Shown here piece after piece: positions 51,567 to 60,378 of a stretch of DNA of 64,000 nt. Origin of the DNA: Arthrobacter sp. NicSoilB4 (lineage in GTDB: Bacteria; Actinomycetota; Actinomycetes; Actinomycetales; Micrococcaceae); assembly GCF_019977335.1 (NCBI RefSeq), contig NZ_AP024653.1, forward strand, positions 1,798,001-1,862,000, in the 5' to 3' direction. The notes beneath the pieces are model-generated. The model was given only the letters and a program-made list of their open reading frames with translations. It was not told the DNA's origin and did no database searches. The translations under genes and the position numbers were made by a program. Each line of letters opens with the position of its first letter. Position 1 is the stretch's first letter.

Positions 51567-51935
51567 GTGGGCGGCACCAGCAACCGCAATCCCGACGTGG
51601 ACGCATGGTTGGAGGGCTACGAGAACCCGCAGCGTGAGCTTGTGGGCAGGATCAGGGAGTTCATCCTGGCCGTTGACCCCGCCGTGACGGAGGCGATCAA
51701 GTGGCAGGCGCCCACTTTTATGTACCTAGGCAATATCGCCTCGTTCTTCCCCAAAGCCAAAAAGAACGTCACGCTGATGTTCCATCAGGGCGCATCCCTG
51801 GCCGATCGAGGTGGGCTGCTGGAAGGTGAAGGTGGCGTCTCACGGGTGGCCAGGTTTAGTGACGCTGCCGACTTCGAGGCGAAGAAGCCGGCCCTCCAGG
51901 CCGTCATTGAGGACTGGATCCGGGCCCGGTCCTAG
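51567..51935 (+). CDS. DUF1801 domain-containing protein
   Basis: A 122-residue protein starting at GTG 51567 with a GGAGGGAGGAA just upstream. Features of DUF1801: VDAWLEGYENPQRELVGRIR, EFILAVDPAVTEAIKWQAPT, then NIASFFPKAKKNVTLMFHQG and a C-terminal DFEAKKPALQAVIEDWIRA. It is a small iron-sulfur-independent alpha/beta protein of unknown function, often encoded with stress proteins. It follows the SRPBCC gene and probably shares its transcript. The gap to the ferritin gene is 177 bases, with nothing visible in it. Confidence 0.86.
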   Translation: MGGTSNRNPDVDAWLEGYENPQRELVGRIREFILAVDPAVTEAIKWQAPTFMYLGNIASFFPKAKKNVTLMFHQGASLADRGGLLEGEGGVSRVARFSDAADFEAKKPALQAVIEDWIRARS

Positions 51936-52112
51936 TCCGTTGCTGCTGTCACCCCCTGGGCCGCCCGGGGCCCCGCCGTCGGGACAACGGCACGATCTTG
52001 ACGCGGAGTTCCGAAGCGGAGGAGTCTCGTTACAGGCCCTCGGGCAGCCCGGCCCGGCAGAACCCTGGCGCCCCAGGTCCGCACCCTTGAACACCGACTC
52101 GAGGAGGGCGCC

Positions 52113-52703
52113 ATGAGCCCGCAATTCAACGAATTGCTGACCCGCCAGGTCGGCAACGAATTCGCAGCGTCGCAGCAGTACATCGCCATCGCCGCCTGGT
52201 TCGACGGGCAGGACCTGCCCCAGCTCGCCAGGCACTTCTACCGTCAGTCGCTGGAGGAACGCAACCACGCCATGATGATGGTCCGCTACATCCTGGACCG
52301 CGGCATCAAGATCACCATCCCCGGCATCGACCCCGTCCGTAACGACTTCAGTTCGGCGGAGGAACCCTTGGTCCTTGCACTCGCCCAGGAGGTTGAGGTC
52401 ACGGACCGCATCAAGGAACTGTTCGCCGCCGCCCGGGCGGAAAACGACCCCCTGGGTGAACAGTTCATGCTGTGGTTCCTCAAGGAGCAGGTCGAGGAGG
52501 TGGCATCGATGTCAACGCTGCTCAACGTTGCCCGCCGGGCGGACAACCTTTTCGACGTCGAGACCTTCCTGGCCCGCGAGCGGGTGGGCGACGCCGGCCA
52601 GCATGGGGGAGGAGGACACGGGGGACACCGCGGTCACGGAGGCGCCCATGGCGGACCGCCCGAGGACGCCGGCACGCCGGAGGTCGCCGGCGGATCGCTC
52701 TAG
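52113..52703 (+). CDS. Ferritin with a Gly/His-rich C-terminal tail
   Basis: A 196-residue protein. Residues 1-160 are ferritin: SPQFNELLTRQVGNEFAASQ, QSLEERNHAMMMVRYILDRG, and LWFLKEQVEEVASMSTLLNV. Conserved Glu/His iron ligands lie in NEFAASQQ, LEERNHA and KEQVEE. The tail, about residues 163-196, is GGHGGHRGHGGAHGG-rich and unusual; it may bind metal. Ferritins oxidise and store iron, protecting against peroxide. The start has GAGGAGG upstream. It is monocistronic or first of a unit with the DUF1905 gene. Confidence 0.9.
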   Translation: MSPQFNELLTRQVGNEFAASQQYIAIAAWFDGQDLPQLARHFYRQSLEERNHAMMMVRYILDRGIKITIPGIDPVRNDFSSAEEPLVLALAQEVEVTDRIKELFAAARAENDPLGEQFMLWFLKEQVEEVASMSTLLNVARRADNLFDVETFLARERVGDAGQHGGGGHGGHRGHGGAHGGPPEDAGTPEVAGGSL

Positions 52704-52785
52704 TGGCGGCATGCCGGCGGGAGCCGGTCCTGGCCGGCGGAAGGACCGCCACACACTCCAACGGCCGCCCTGCAGCGAGTCGGCC

Positions 52786-53091
52786 ATGCCGCTGAGCTAT
52801 ACGTTCACGGCCCGGCTGTGGCTCTACCCGGGAGAAGCCGGCTGGCACTTCCTCACTGTTCCGGACGGGGTTTCGGCCGAGATACGGGAGGACACGGTTG
52901 CTCTCCGCCAGGGCTTCGGCTCCATCAAAACCACGGCCGTCATCGCCGGTCACCGCTGGTCCACGTCGCTGTTCCCGGACAGCCGCAGCGGGTCCTACCT
53001 GCTTCCGGTCAAGAAGGCCATCAGGGCGGCCGCCGGCATTGAGTCGGGGGACCAGGTCAGCGTTCAGCTCGAGGTGCCCGACGCCGGCTGA
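52786..53091 (+). CDS. DUF1905 domain-containing protein
   Basis: A 101-residue protein starting MPLSYTFTARLWLYPGEAGW. The DUF1905 landmarks are present: WHFLTVPDGVSAEIRED, TTAVIAGHRWSTSLFPDS, and the strongly conserved SGSYLLPVKKAIRAAAGI. It is a small beta-barrel protein of unknown function and is homologous to the one at 28622-28948. The longer frame that runs from 52375 overlaps the ferritin gene and is not real there. It lies 82 bases after the ferritin gene, so shared transcription is possible. Confidence 0.87.
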   Translation: MPLSYTFTARLWLYPGEAGWHFLTVPDGVSAEIREDTVALRQGFGSIKTTAVIAGHRWSTSLFPDSRSGSYLLPVKKAIRAAAGIESGDQVSVQLEVPDAG

Positions 53092-53199
53092 ACCACGCCG
53101 CTGTTCCCCGCGCGAGGACTTGCTGCTCTGGCGCGGGCAGGTGATGGAGGCGAGAATGGGCTGGTGCCCCCACCTCGCCCCGGCGGGGACGGCGAAGTG

Positions 53200-54465
53200 A
53201 TGAACGCCGCCGCCCGAAAGATCCAGCGCATCTTTCTCACGTTGACGCTGGGCAATACCCTTGCGGCCTCGTTCATCTGGGGGATCAACACCCTGTTCCT
53301 GCTCGACGCCGGACTCAGCAATCTTGAGGCTTTTGCCGCGAATGCCTTCTTCACGGCCGGCATGGTCCTGTTCGAGGTGCCCACCGGAGTGGTTGCCGAC
53401 GGGTGGGGCCGCCGCGTTTCGTTCCTGCTCGGCACAGCGGTACTGGCCGCATCGACCTACCTCTACTATCTGCTGTGGCAGCTCTCCGCGCCGTTCTGGG
53501 CGTGGGCGGTGGTGTCGGTGTTGCTGGGCCTGGGATTTACCTTCTTCTCGGGGGCGGTGGAGGCGTGGCTCGTCGACGCGTTGCGCTTTTCGGGGTACGA
53601 GGGCGGGCTGGAGACCGTGCTCGGCCGGGGTCTGATGGTGTCGGGCGTTGCGATGCTCGCCGGATCGGTCGCCGGCGGCGTGATCGCGCAGGCCACCAAC
53701 CTCGGCGTGCCGTTCCTGCTGCGGGTGGGCGTGCTGCTTGTTATGTTCGCCGTCGCTTTCTGGCTTATGCGCGACGTCGGTTTCACCCCCGAGCGTTCCA
53801 CCCATCCGCTCCAGGCGACCCGGGCCGTGCTCTCCGCCTCGATCGAGAACGGATTGAAGCACCCGCCGGTGCGGTACGTGATGCTGGCGGCACCGTTCAG
53901 CGCCGGCGTCGGGATCTATGTCTTTTACGCCCTCCAGCCCTACCTGCTTGAGCTCTTTGGTGACCCCAGCGCATACTCCGTGGCCGGCCTCGCGGCTGCC
54001 ATCGTGGCCGGTGCGCAGGTGCTTGGCGGCTGGTTGGCGCCCCGCCTGCGGCTCCTCGTCCGAAAGCGCACCACCGTGCTGATCCTGAGCAGCGCGGTGA
54101 GCGCATTGCTGCTCGTGGTGCTCGGGTTCACACGGGATTTCTGGGTTGCCCTGGCGCTGTTGGCGCTCTGGGCCCTGGTCGCCTCGGCAGGCACCCCGGT
54201 GCGGCAGGCCTACCTGAACGACATGATCCCCTCGAAGCAGCGGGCAACAGTGCTTAGCTTCGACTCGCTGATGGGATCAAGTGGCGGCGTCGTGGTGCAG
54301 CCTGTTCTCGGCCGGGCGGCCGACGTGTACGGCTATCCCGCCTCGGTGGCGCTTGGCGGCGTCATCGAGATGATCGCGGTGCCCTTCCTGCTGGCGAGCC
54401 GGCGGCAGCACCCCCGGGCGGACCTGGCCAACGCCTCGACGGCGGAGGGTTCGGCGCAGTCTTGA
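53200..54465 (+). CDS. MFS transporter
   Basis: About 421 residues from ATG 53200 (GTG 53164 is a longer option). It has twelve TM segments with an MFS pattern: MVLFEVPTGVVADGWGRRVS (motif A-like), GLGFTFFSGAVEAWLVDALR (motif B region) and AQATNLGVPFLLRVGVLLVM, plus the cytosolic loop NGLKHPPVRYVMLAAPFSAG. The start FLTLTLGNTLAASFIWGINT is typical of tetracycline/multidrug-resistance-like MFS proteins annotated without substrate. It is monocistronic. Confidence 0.88.
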   Translation: MNAAARKIQRIFLTLTLGNTLAASFIWGINTLFLLDAGLSNLEAFAANAFFTAGMVLFEVPTGVVADGWGRRVSFLLGTAVLAASTYLYYLLWQLSAPFWAWAVVSVLLGLGFTFFSGAVEAWLVDALRFSGYEGGLETVLGRGLMVSGVAMLAGSVAGGVIAQATNLGVPFLLRVGVLLVMFAVAFWLMRDVGFTPERSTHPLQATRAVLSASIENGLKHPPVRYVMLAAPFSAGVGIYVFYALQPYLLELFGDPSAYSVAGLAAAIVAGAQVLGGWLAPRLRLLVRKRTTVLILSSAVSALLLVVLGFTRDFWVALALLALWALVASAGTPVRQAYLNDMIPSKQRATVLSFDSLMGSSGGVVVQPVLGRAADVYGYPASVALGGVIEMIAVPFLLASRRQHPRADLANASTAEGSAQS

Positions 54466-54526
54466 CGCGCCGGGTCCCGGTCAGCTGAGCTCGGGTTGCG
54501 CTCCTGCCGACATCAGCGTGCCGACA

Positions 54527-55099
54527 TCAGCGCCTTTTCCGCAGCCACGGCCCCAGCAGCCGGGTGGTGACCGGAAGGAAAATGTAGGTCATGAGCGGTG
54601 TGAGGACGCACGTGGCCAGCAGCACCTGCAGCGGCAGGGGCCATTCCCCGGTCAGCGGATGCAGCAGGAAATTGGCCAGAAGACTGAGCGGAAAGAAGGG
54701 GAGGAAAATACTGACCATCTGCTTCCAGCGCGGTGGCACCACGGTCTCGGGGACGGTGAGGAGGGCATCGCCGGGCTGCGCGAACCAGCCCTCGATGCCC
54801 GTGCGCCGTTCAATTTGCGTCACCTCCACGAGGTCCGCCGCGCTGTCAATCCACCAGCGCCGTTCGTCCGACTGCTCCCAGTCGTGCAGCAGTTCGGCAT
54901 CAGCAAATCGGTACAACATGTGCCATTCGTTTGAATCCGCGGCGGAGCGGACCCAGCCGGATCCAAGATAGCCGGGCCATTCGCGGGCCAGCTCCTGGCC
55001 GGCATGGGCCCAGGCGCTGGCCTGGCGTGTCCGGCCTGGCTGGACTGTACGCACAACTGACACAGTGACGGGCTGGGGACGCAGATCTGGGAGGGTCAC
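54527..55099 (-). CDS. ABM-like ferredoxin-fold protein with a C-terminal membrane anchor
   Basis: A 190-residue protein. Residues 10-115 resemble the antibiotic-biosynthesis-monooxygenase (ABM) ferredoxin-like fold: VTVSVVRTVQPGRTRQASAW, EWPGYLGSGWVRSAADSNEW, then HMLYRFADAELLHDWEQSDE. The C-terminal third carries two TM helices (MVSIFLPFFPLSLLANFLLH and LQVLLATCVLTPLMTYIFLP). This fusion is known among actinobacterial membrane proteins of unknown function. It is convergent with the MFS gene. Confidence 0.78.
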   Translation of the reverse strand: MTLPDLRPQPVTVSVVRTVQPGRTRQASAWAHAGQELAREWPGYLGSGWVRSAADSNEWHMLYRFADAELLHDWEQSDERRWWIDSAADLVEVTQIERRTGIEGWFAQPGDALLTVPETVVPPRWKQMVSIFLPFFPLSLLANFLLHPLTGEWPLPLQVLLATCVLTPLMTYIFLPVTTRLLGPWLRKRR

Positions 55100-55180
55100 A
55101 GCACCGATCTTACAGACGGCGCTGATCTTGCGGGCGGCCCGGACCGCCGCCTGCCGGCGTCCGTCGTGGCCAGGAGGGGG

Positions 55181-55540
55181 TCAGCCCATAGCCCCGGTCC
55201 CGGAGTCGGCCCCAAGCTCGGCCTCGAGCTCGGCTTCGATCACTGCTACGGCGAAGCCCAGTGCCTGGGTGAGGTTGCCGGCTGCCGCCACGACCCTGGG
55301 GGTGCCGACGACAGGAGCTACGGCGATGAGGATGCCCTGGACGTCCTCCAGGGTGATGCCGACGTCGCTCGCGGTGCCGGCGTTGAGCAAGTAGGAAGCC
55401 GGTGGGGCGTCGACAGCCACGAGCGCCGCGATCCTGGCCAGCATGATCTCGCGGTCAGCGAGGTTGCAGCGGTCGATCGATACGGCGGTGATCTCGGCGA
55501 GCGCGTCGAGGACGGGGGTTTCTTCTTCGGCCATGGTCAT
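55181..55540 (-). CDS. Carboxymuconolactone-decarboxylase-like (AhpD-like) protein
   Basis: About 119 residues from ATG 55540 (MTMAEEETPVLDALAEITAV). It has the all-alpha CMD layout: CNLADREIMLARIAALVAVD, LNAGTASDVGITLEDVQGIL, and APVVGTPRVVAAAGNLTQAL, typical of CMD-family proteins annotated as such in Arthrobacter. It lacks the AhpD CxxC, so peroxidase activity is unlikely. The function is unknown. The 564-base frame from 55744 is not used because it overlaps the promoter region of the gamma-glutamyltransferase gene. Confidence 0.8.
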   Translation of the reverse strand: MTMAEEETPVLDALAEITAVSIDRCNLADREIMLARIAALVAVDAPPASYLLNAGTASDVGITLEDVQGILIAVAPVVGTPRVVAAAGNLTQALGFAVAVIEAELEAELGADSGTGAMG

Positions 55541-55737
55541 GTCTCCATCTGTACGCGGCGGGTTTGGGCCGGGTGGCGCGACTAATGCTGGCCGCCGCCA
55601 CCCGTTGCAACGTAGCGCGCCAAGGCGGCGGGGGGCATCACCCGGAGCGGATGAGCCGATCATCCGTTGAGTGCCCCGCCGCGGCGGAGTAGTGTTGCCC
55701 CACCGCCAACTCGCACCACCCTGACTCGGGAGCGACC

Positions 55738-57564
55738 ATGCCATCCATAAAACGTCGACTGGCTGCCATCACGGCAGTCCTTGCCCTGAGCACGACGGGC
55801 GGCGCAGTCATCAGCCCCGCCTTCGCAGATCCGCGGCAGACTGACAAGACCCCGACCGCCACCGGCTATGGCGGCGCGGTGAGCACTGTGGACCCGGAGG
55901 CATCGGCCGCTGCGATCAAGATCCTCCGCGACGGCGGCAACGCGGCGGATGCCGCTGTCGCCGCGGCAGCGACCCTGGGCGTGACAGAGCCCTACAGTGC
56001 CGGGATCGGCGGCGGCGGCTACTTTGTCTTCTACAACGCAAGCAACGGCAAGGTCGGCACCATCGACGGCCGGGAAACCGCACCGGCGGCCATGCCGAAT
56101 GACGCCTTCATTGACCCCGGCACCGGCCGGCCCTACCCCTTTACGCCCGACCTCGTCACGAGCGGAGTCTCCGTGGGCGTCCCGGGCACACCGGCCACGT
56201 GGGCGCGCGCCCTCGACCGCTGGGGTACCCGGGACCTTGGGGACGCCCTCGAACCCGCCATCGACGTCGCGACCCGCGGCTTCGTAGTCGACGCGACATT
56301 CCGTCAACAAACGCTCGACAACAAACTTCGTTTCGAGGCCTTCACGTCGACGAGCAGTCTGTACCTCCCGGGCGGCGACGCACCCGCCGTCGGCAGTGTC
56401 TTCCGGAACCCCGATCTTGCCGCAACCTACCGGCTCCTCGCGGAGAAGGGTACGCGGGGCTTCTACCGCGGCCCGCTCGCGGAAGAGATCGCGGACGCAG
56501 TCCAGGCCCCGCCCAAGTCCGCCACCACGACGCTGCCTGTTCCGGCCGGCCATATGACGGCGAAGGACCTCGGCGCCTACGCCGCCCTGGACCAGGCGCC
56601 CACTCATGTGGAGTACCGCGACCTGGACGTGTACGGCATGGCGCCGTCGAGCAGCGGCGGCACCACCATCGGCGAGGCGCTGAACATACTGGACACGGTC
56701 AACCTGTCCGAGATGTCCACCTCCGGCGCCCTGCACCACTATCTGGAGGCGAGCGCCCTCTCCTTTGCGGACCGGGCCAAGTACGTGGGCGACCCGGCGT
56801 TCGTCGATGTCCCCACCGGCGAACTCACGGACCCGCTGTTCGGCAAGGAACGGGCATGCATGATCGATCCCGGGAAAGCGGCTGCCAAGCCTGTCGCCCC
56901 GGGCGATGTGTCCACGTACGACGGCGCGTGCCCGGCAACGCCGGGCACGCTAGGCGCTGAGAGGGACACTGAGAATATTTCGACGACCAACCTGACCGTG
57001 GCGGACCGTTGGGGGAACGTGGTGGAATACACGCTGACGATCGAGCAGACAGGCGGGTCCGGCATCGTGGTGCCCGGCCGCGGTTTCCTGCTGAACAACG
57101 AGCTGACCGACTTCTCCACCGTGTACGACCCGGCCGATCCGAACCGGATCGAGCCGGGGAAGCGCCCCCGTTCTTCGATGTCGCCCACCATCGTCCTGAA
57201 GGACGGTGATCCGTACCTCGCGCTCGGCTCGCCCGGCGGTTCGACGATCATCACCACCGTCCTGCAGGCGATCGTGAACAGGGTGGATCTGGGCATGAGC
57301 ATTCCTGAGGCCATCGCCGCCCCGCGTGCTTCGCAGCGAAACACGCCAAAGGTGACGGCCGAGCCGGATTTCATCGCGGCCTACGGAAAGAAGCTCGCCC
57401 GGTATGGCCACGAATTCACTCCGTCGGGTGACGCGTTCACCTCAGCGGCGGAGATCGGCGCTGCGACAGCAATCGAGTTCCTGCCCGACGGGCGCATGAT
57501 TGCCGCGGCTGAGCCCGTGCGGCGCGGAGGCGGCTCGGCAATGGTGGTTAAACCGTCGCCGTGA
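55738..57564 (+). CDS. ggt: Gamma-glutamyltransferase
   Basis: A 608-residue secreted enzyme. The signal peptide is MPSIKRRLAAITAVLALSTT with cleavage near AFA, residue 30. The large subunit has GGNAADAAVAAAATLGVTEP and YSAGIGGGGYFVFYNAS. The small subunit should start at the autoprocessing nucleophile Thr416 in STTNLTVADRWGN, with SPGGSTIITTVLQAIVNRVD later. It transfers or hydrolyses the gamma-glutamyl group of glutathione-like peptides outside the membrane. It is divergent from the CMD-like gene, and is monocistronic. Confidence 0.94.
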   Translation: MPSIKRRLAAITAVLALSTTGGAVISPAFADPRQTDKTPTATGYGGAVSTVDPEASAAAIKILRDGGNAADAAVAAAATLGVTEPYSAGIGGGGYFVFYNASNGKVGTIDGRETAPAAMPNDAFIDPGTGRPYPFTPDLVTSGVSVGVPGTPATWARALDRWGTRDLGDALEPAIDVATRGFVVDATFRQQTLDNKLRFEAFTSTSSLYLPGGDAPAVGSVFRNPDLAATYRLLAEKGTRGFYRGPLAEEIADAVQAPPKSATTTLPVPAGHMTAKDLGAYAALDQAPTHVEYRDLDVYGMAPSSSGGTTIGEALNILDTVNLSEMSTSGALHHYLEASALSFADRAKYVGDPAFVDVPTGELTDPLFGKERACMIDPGKAAAKPVAPGDVSTYDGACPATPGTLGAERDTENISTTNLTVADRWGNVVEYTLTIEQTGGSGIVVPGRGFLLNNELTDFSTVYDPADPNRIEPGKRPRSSMSPTIVLKDGDPYLALGSPGGSTIITTVLQAIVNRVDLGMSIPEAIAAPRASQRNTPKVTAEPDFIAAYGKKLARYGHEFTPSGDAFTSAAEIGAATAIEFLPDGRMIAAAEPVRRGGGSAMVVKPSP

Positions 57565-57666
57565 GTCCCGTGCCGTGCCAGCAAATCACTCCCGCCCGTC
57601 TCCTTACGAAGAGGGCCCATTCGGGCCTACAGTTGGGCTTCCAGCACTGTCGACAGGAGTGGCCAC

Positions 57667-57969
57667 ATGATTACCCTGCAGATCGAACACCAGGTCCGGG
57701 ACTTCGGCATGTGGAGGAGGGCCTTCGACAGCGACCCGCTGAACCGCGCCGCCTCGGGGGTGCGGTCCTACCGGATCTCGCGGCCCCTGGACCAGGAGGA
57801 TTACGTGATGCTGGAGATGGATTTCGACACGCAGGCAGCCGCTGTTGACTTCCTGGGCCGGCTGCAGAACGACACCTGGAAAACCGGTGTGACGGCGCCG
57901 GCGCTGGTCGGTGAGCCTTCGACCCGGATCATCGAGACGGTCGCCATCGAGCAGGTGCCCGCACCCTAA
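57667..57969 (+). CDS. Conserved hypothetical protein (ferredoxin-fold-like)
   Basis: A 100-residue protein starting MITLQIEHQVRDFGMWRRAF with GACAGGAG a few bases before the ATG. The beta-alpha-beta pattern, including SGVRSYRISRPLDQEDYVML and AVDFLGRLQNDTWKTGV, resembles the small dimeric alpha+beta-barrel (ABM-like) group, commonly annotated as hypothetical or cyclase. No function is known. It stands alone between the gamma-glutamyltransferase and exporter genes. Confidence 0.78.
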   Translation: MITLQIEHQVRDFGMWRRAFDSDPLNRAASGVRSYRISRPLDQEDYVMLEMDFDTQAAAVDFLGRLQNDTWKTGVTAPALVGEPSTRIIETVAIEQVPAP

Positions 57970-58001
57970 CGGCCGGTTCACCGTACCGGCACGCCGTCGG
58001 G

Positions 58002-58943
58002 CTATCGCGTAAGGTTCGACGGCGGCCGGCTGAGCCGCGTGCGGACGGCAAGACCGGCGCAGAGGATGACGACCAGGCCGCCGGCGATGGTGGTCCAGGC
58101 CAAGGTTTCCCCCAGCAGGAGCCCGGCCCAGCAGATGCTCAAGACGGGCTGGATGAGTTGGACCTGGCCGACCTGCGCCATCGGGCCGATGGCCAGCCCG
58201 TGGTACCAGGCGAAGAAGCCGAGGAACATGCTGACGACGCCCAGGTAGGCAAAGGCCGCCCACTGCACCGCTGTGCCCGAGGGCGGCTGCTGGGCCATAG
58301 AGAGGACCATCAGGAACACCATCAGGGGAGAGGCGAGGACGAGCGCCCAGGAGACGGTTTGCCACGCGCCGAGGTCACGCGCCAGCAGGCCACCTTCGGC
58401 GTATCCGACCGCCGCAGCCACGACGGCGCCGAAGAGCAGGAGGTCTGGCCACTGCAGTTGCCCGAGGCCGGCGGACTGCGCGGAGGCGAAGGCGATTGCG
58501 GCCACGGCGCCGACGCCGGAGATGAGCCAGAAGGCGGGCCGCGGACGTTCGCGGCCGCGGAGTACCGCCATCGTTGCGGTGGCGGCCGGGAGCAAGGCGA
58601 TGACGACGGCACCGTGACTGGCGGGGACAGCGGTGAGCGCGAACGACGTCAGCAGAGGGAAGCCGACGACGACCCCGCCAGCAACGACGGCCAGGCTTTT
58701 CCACTGGGCACCGTGCGGAAGGCGCTGCCGGGTGAGGGCCAGGGCGCACGCGGCGAGGACCGCAGCCACCACGGCACGGCCGGAGCCGATGAACAAGGGA
58801 TCCAGCCCGCCGACCGCCAGCCTGGTGAACGGAACGGTAAAGGAGAAGGCTGCTACTCCGAGCAGACCCCACCACAAGCCGTTCGCCGGGCGAACGGATA
58901 TCGGTGGCCGCAAAACTTCAGTAGCGCTACTATTGTCTCTCAT
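58002..58943 (-). CDS. EamA/DMT family transporter
   Basis: About 313 residues from ATG 58943. It has ten TM helices in two EamA repeats: GLWWGLLGVAAFSFTVPFTR, LDPLFIGSGRAVVAAVLAAC, VVAGGVVVGFPLLTSFALTA, and in the second half LQWPDLLLFGAVVAAAVGYA and AWTTIAGGLVVILCAGLAV. It probably exports small metabolites such as amino acids. Its ATG and that of the divergent MocR gene share bases (CATG), so one start is likely wrong: a TTG at 58877 could be used instead. The adjoining MocR protein probably regulates it. Confidence 0.87.
   Translation of the reverse strand: MRDNSSATEVLRPPISVRPANGLWWGLLGVAAFSFTVPFTRLAVGGLDPLFIGSGRAVVAAVLAACALALTRQRLPHGAQWKSLAVVAGGVVVGFPLLTSFALTAVPASHGAVVIALLPAATATMAVLRGRERPRPAFWLISGVGAVAAIAFASAQSAGLGQLQWPDLLLFGAVVAAAVGYAEGGLLARDLGAWQTVSWALVLASPLMVFLMVLSMAQQPPSGTAVQWAAFAYLGVVSMFLGFFAWYHGLAIGPMAQVGQVQLIQPVLSICWAGLLLGETLAWTTIAGGLVVILCAGLAVRTRLSRPPSNLTR
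58879..58931. promoter_or_regulatory. Two palindromes at the EamA/MocR divergent start
   Basis: CCGTTCGCC-G-GGCGAACGG (58879-58897) and AGTAGCGCTACT (58920-58931) are perfect inverted repeats in the 65 bases beside the overlapping start codons at 58941-58944. TACTAT at 58928-58933 is a possible -10 for the MocR gene, with a very short leader. Either could be the MocR-binding site. The first palindrome lies inside the EamA coding frame if the start is at 58943. Confidence 0.5.
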
Positions 58944-60369
58944 GTCCAACGATAGCAGTTCCGTTATTGCCGAACGACTCCGGGCCTGGATCGCGGCAGC
59001 CCCGCCCGGGGCCAGGCTGCCGTCCACACGCTCGCTGGTCGCCGAATATCGGGCGAGTCCCGTGACAGTGCAGAAAGTCCTCCGCGCCCTCTCGACCCAA
59101 GGACTGATCGAGAGCCGGCCCGGCGTCGGGACATTCGTCCGGGCGGTCCGGACAGCACGGCCCGCCGACTACGGCTGGCAGACGGCAGCGCTGCGTTCAC
59201 CCCAGGCGCCGCCCCGGCCGGTCTCCACTGCAATGCGCACGACATCAAACGATGTCATTGCCTTCCACTCGGGATACCCGGACCGGGAACTCCTGCCGGA
59301 GCGGCTGGTGCGCGCCGCCCTCACCCGGGCAGCCCGCGGCGACGCGGCCTTGTCGCGGCCGCCGGCGGCGGGCCTGCCGGAGCTGCAGTCCTGGTTCGCC
59401 CAGGAACTCCGGGCCTCCACCCCGGCCGGGGTCACTCCGCCGACGCCGAGTGATGTCATCGTGCTGCCCGGAAGCCAGAGTGGCCTCAGCTCCGTATTCC
59501 GCGCCCTGGCCGGCAGCGGGCAGTCCCTGCTGATGGAGTCACCGAGCTATTGGGGGGCCATCCTGGCCGCGGCGCAGGCCGGCGTCCACGTCGTCCCGGT
59601 GCCGAGCGGGCCGGAGGGCCCCGACGCGGAAGAGCTGGCCCGGGCCTTCGGGGAAACCGGGGCACGGCTGTTCTACGCACAGCCGAACTATGCGAATCCC
59701 ACCGGTGCGCAATGGCCGGCGCGGGTGGCCGAACAAGTGCTGGACGTCGTCCGGTCGCACGGCGCGTTCCTCGTCGAAGACGACTGGGCGCACGATTTCG
59801 GCATCACCACGTCCGCCGTCCCCGTGGCGGCCCGAGATGACTCCGGGCACGTCGTCTACCTTCGCTCACTCACCAAGAGCGTGTCCCCGGGAATCCGCGT
59901 TGCGGCCGTAATCGCCCGCGGACCGGCCCGCGACCGCATCCTCGCCGACCGGGGCGCTGAGTCGATGTACGTCAGCGGCGTGCTGCAGTCGGCGGCCCTC
60001 GACGTCGTGACCCAGCCCGGGTGGCAGACCCACCTCCGCGGACTCCGCCACCAACTCCACGCCCGCCGGGACCTGCTGGCCAGCAGCCTGCGGGAGCATG
60101 CCCCGCAGGCCCACATCGAACACCTTCCGAGGGGAGGGCTGAACCTGTGGGCGCGCCTGCCCGACGGGACAGACCTCGAACAGCTCACCCGCGACTGTGA
60201 GGCCGCCGGGGTCATCATCGCCCCGGGCACCGAGTGGTTCCCGGCCGAACCGGCGGGACAGTTCATCCGGCTCAACTACGCCGGACCCAACCCCGCCGCC
60301 TTTCCCGAAGGAGCCCGCATCCTCGGCGGGATGATGAAACGCCAGTCCGGTCGGGGCACCGGAGGATAG
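58942..60369 (+). CDS. MocR/PdxR-type GntR regulator with aminotransferase-like domain
   Basis: About 475 residues starting MSNDSSSVIAERLRAWIAAA. Residues 1-75 are a GntR winged helix: RLPSTRSLVAEYRASPVTVQ and RALSTQGLIESRPGVGTFVR. The rest is a fold-type-I PLP domain: VIVLPGSQSGLSSVFRALAG, FYAQPNYANPTGAQWPA, LVEDDWAHDF, and YLRSLTKSVSPGIRVAAV, where the Lys is the PLP-binding residue. Such regulators respond to PLP or amino compounds and often sit next to a transporter they control, as here. It reads nearly to the SelO gene (9 bases). Confidence 0.91.
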   Translation: MSNDSSSVIAERLRAWIAAAPPGARLPSTRSLVAEYRASPVTVQKVLRALSTQGLIESRPGVGTFVRAVRTARPADYGWQTAALRSPQAPPRPVSTAMRTTSNDVIAFHSGYPDRELLPERLVRAALTRAARGDAALSRPPAAGLPELQSWFAQELRASTPAGVTPPTPSDVIVLPGSQSGLSSVFRALAGSGQSLLMESPSYWGAILAAAQAGVHVVPVPSGPEGPDAEELARAFGETGARLFYAQPNYANPTGAQWPARVAEQVLDVVRSHGAFLVEDDWAHDFGITTSAVPVAARDDSGHVVYLRSLTKSVSPGIRVAAVIARGPARDRILADRGAESMYVSGVLQSAALDVVTQPGWQTHLRGLRHQLHARRDLLASSLREHAPQAHIEHLPRGGLNLWARLPDGTDLEQLTRDCEAAGVIIAPGTEWFPAEPAGQFIRLNYAGPNPAAFPEGARILGGMMKRQSGRGTGG

Positions 60370-60378
60370 TCTGGTGGT

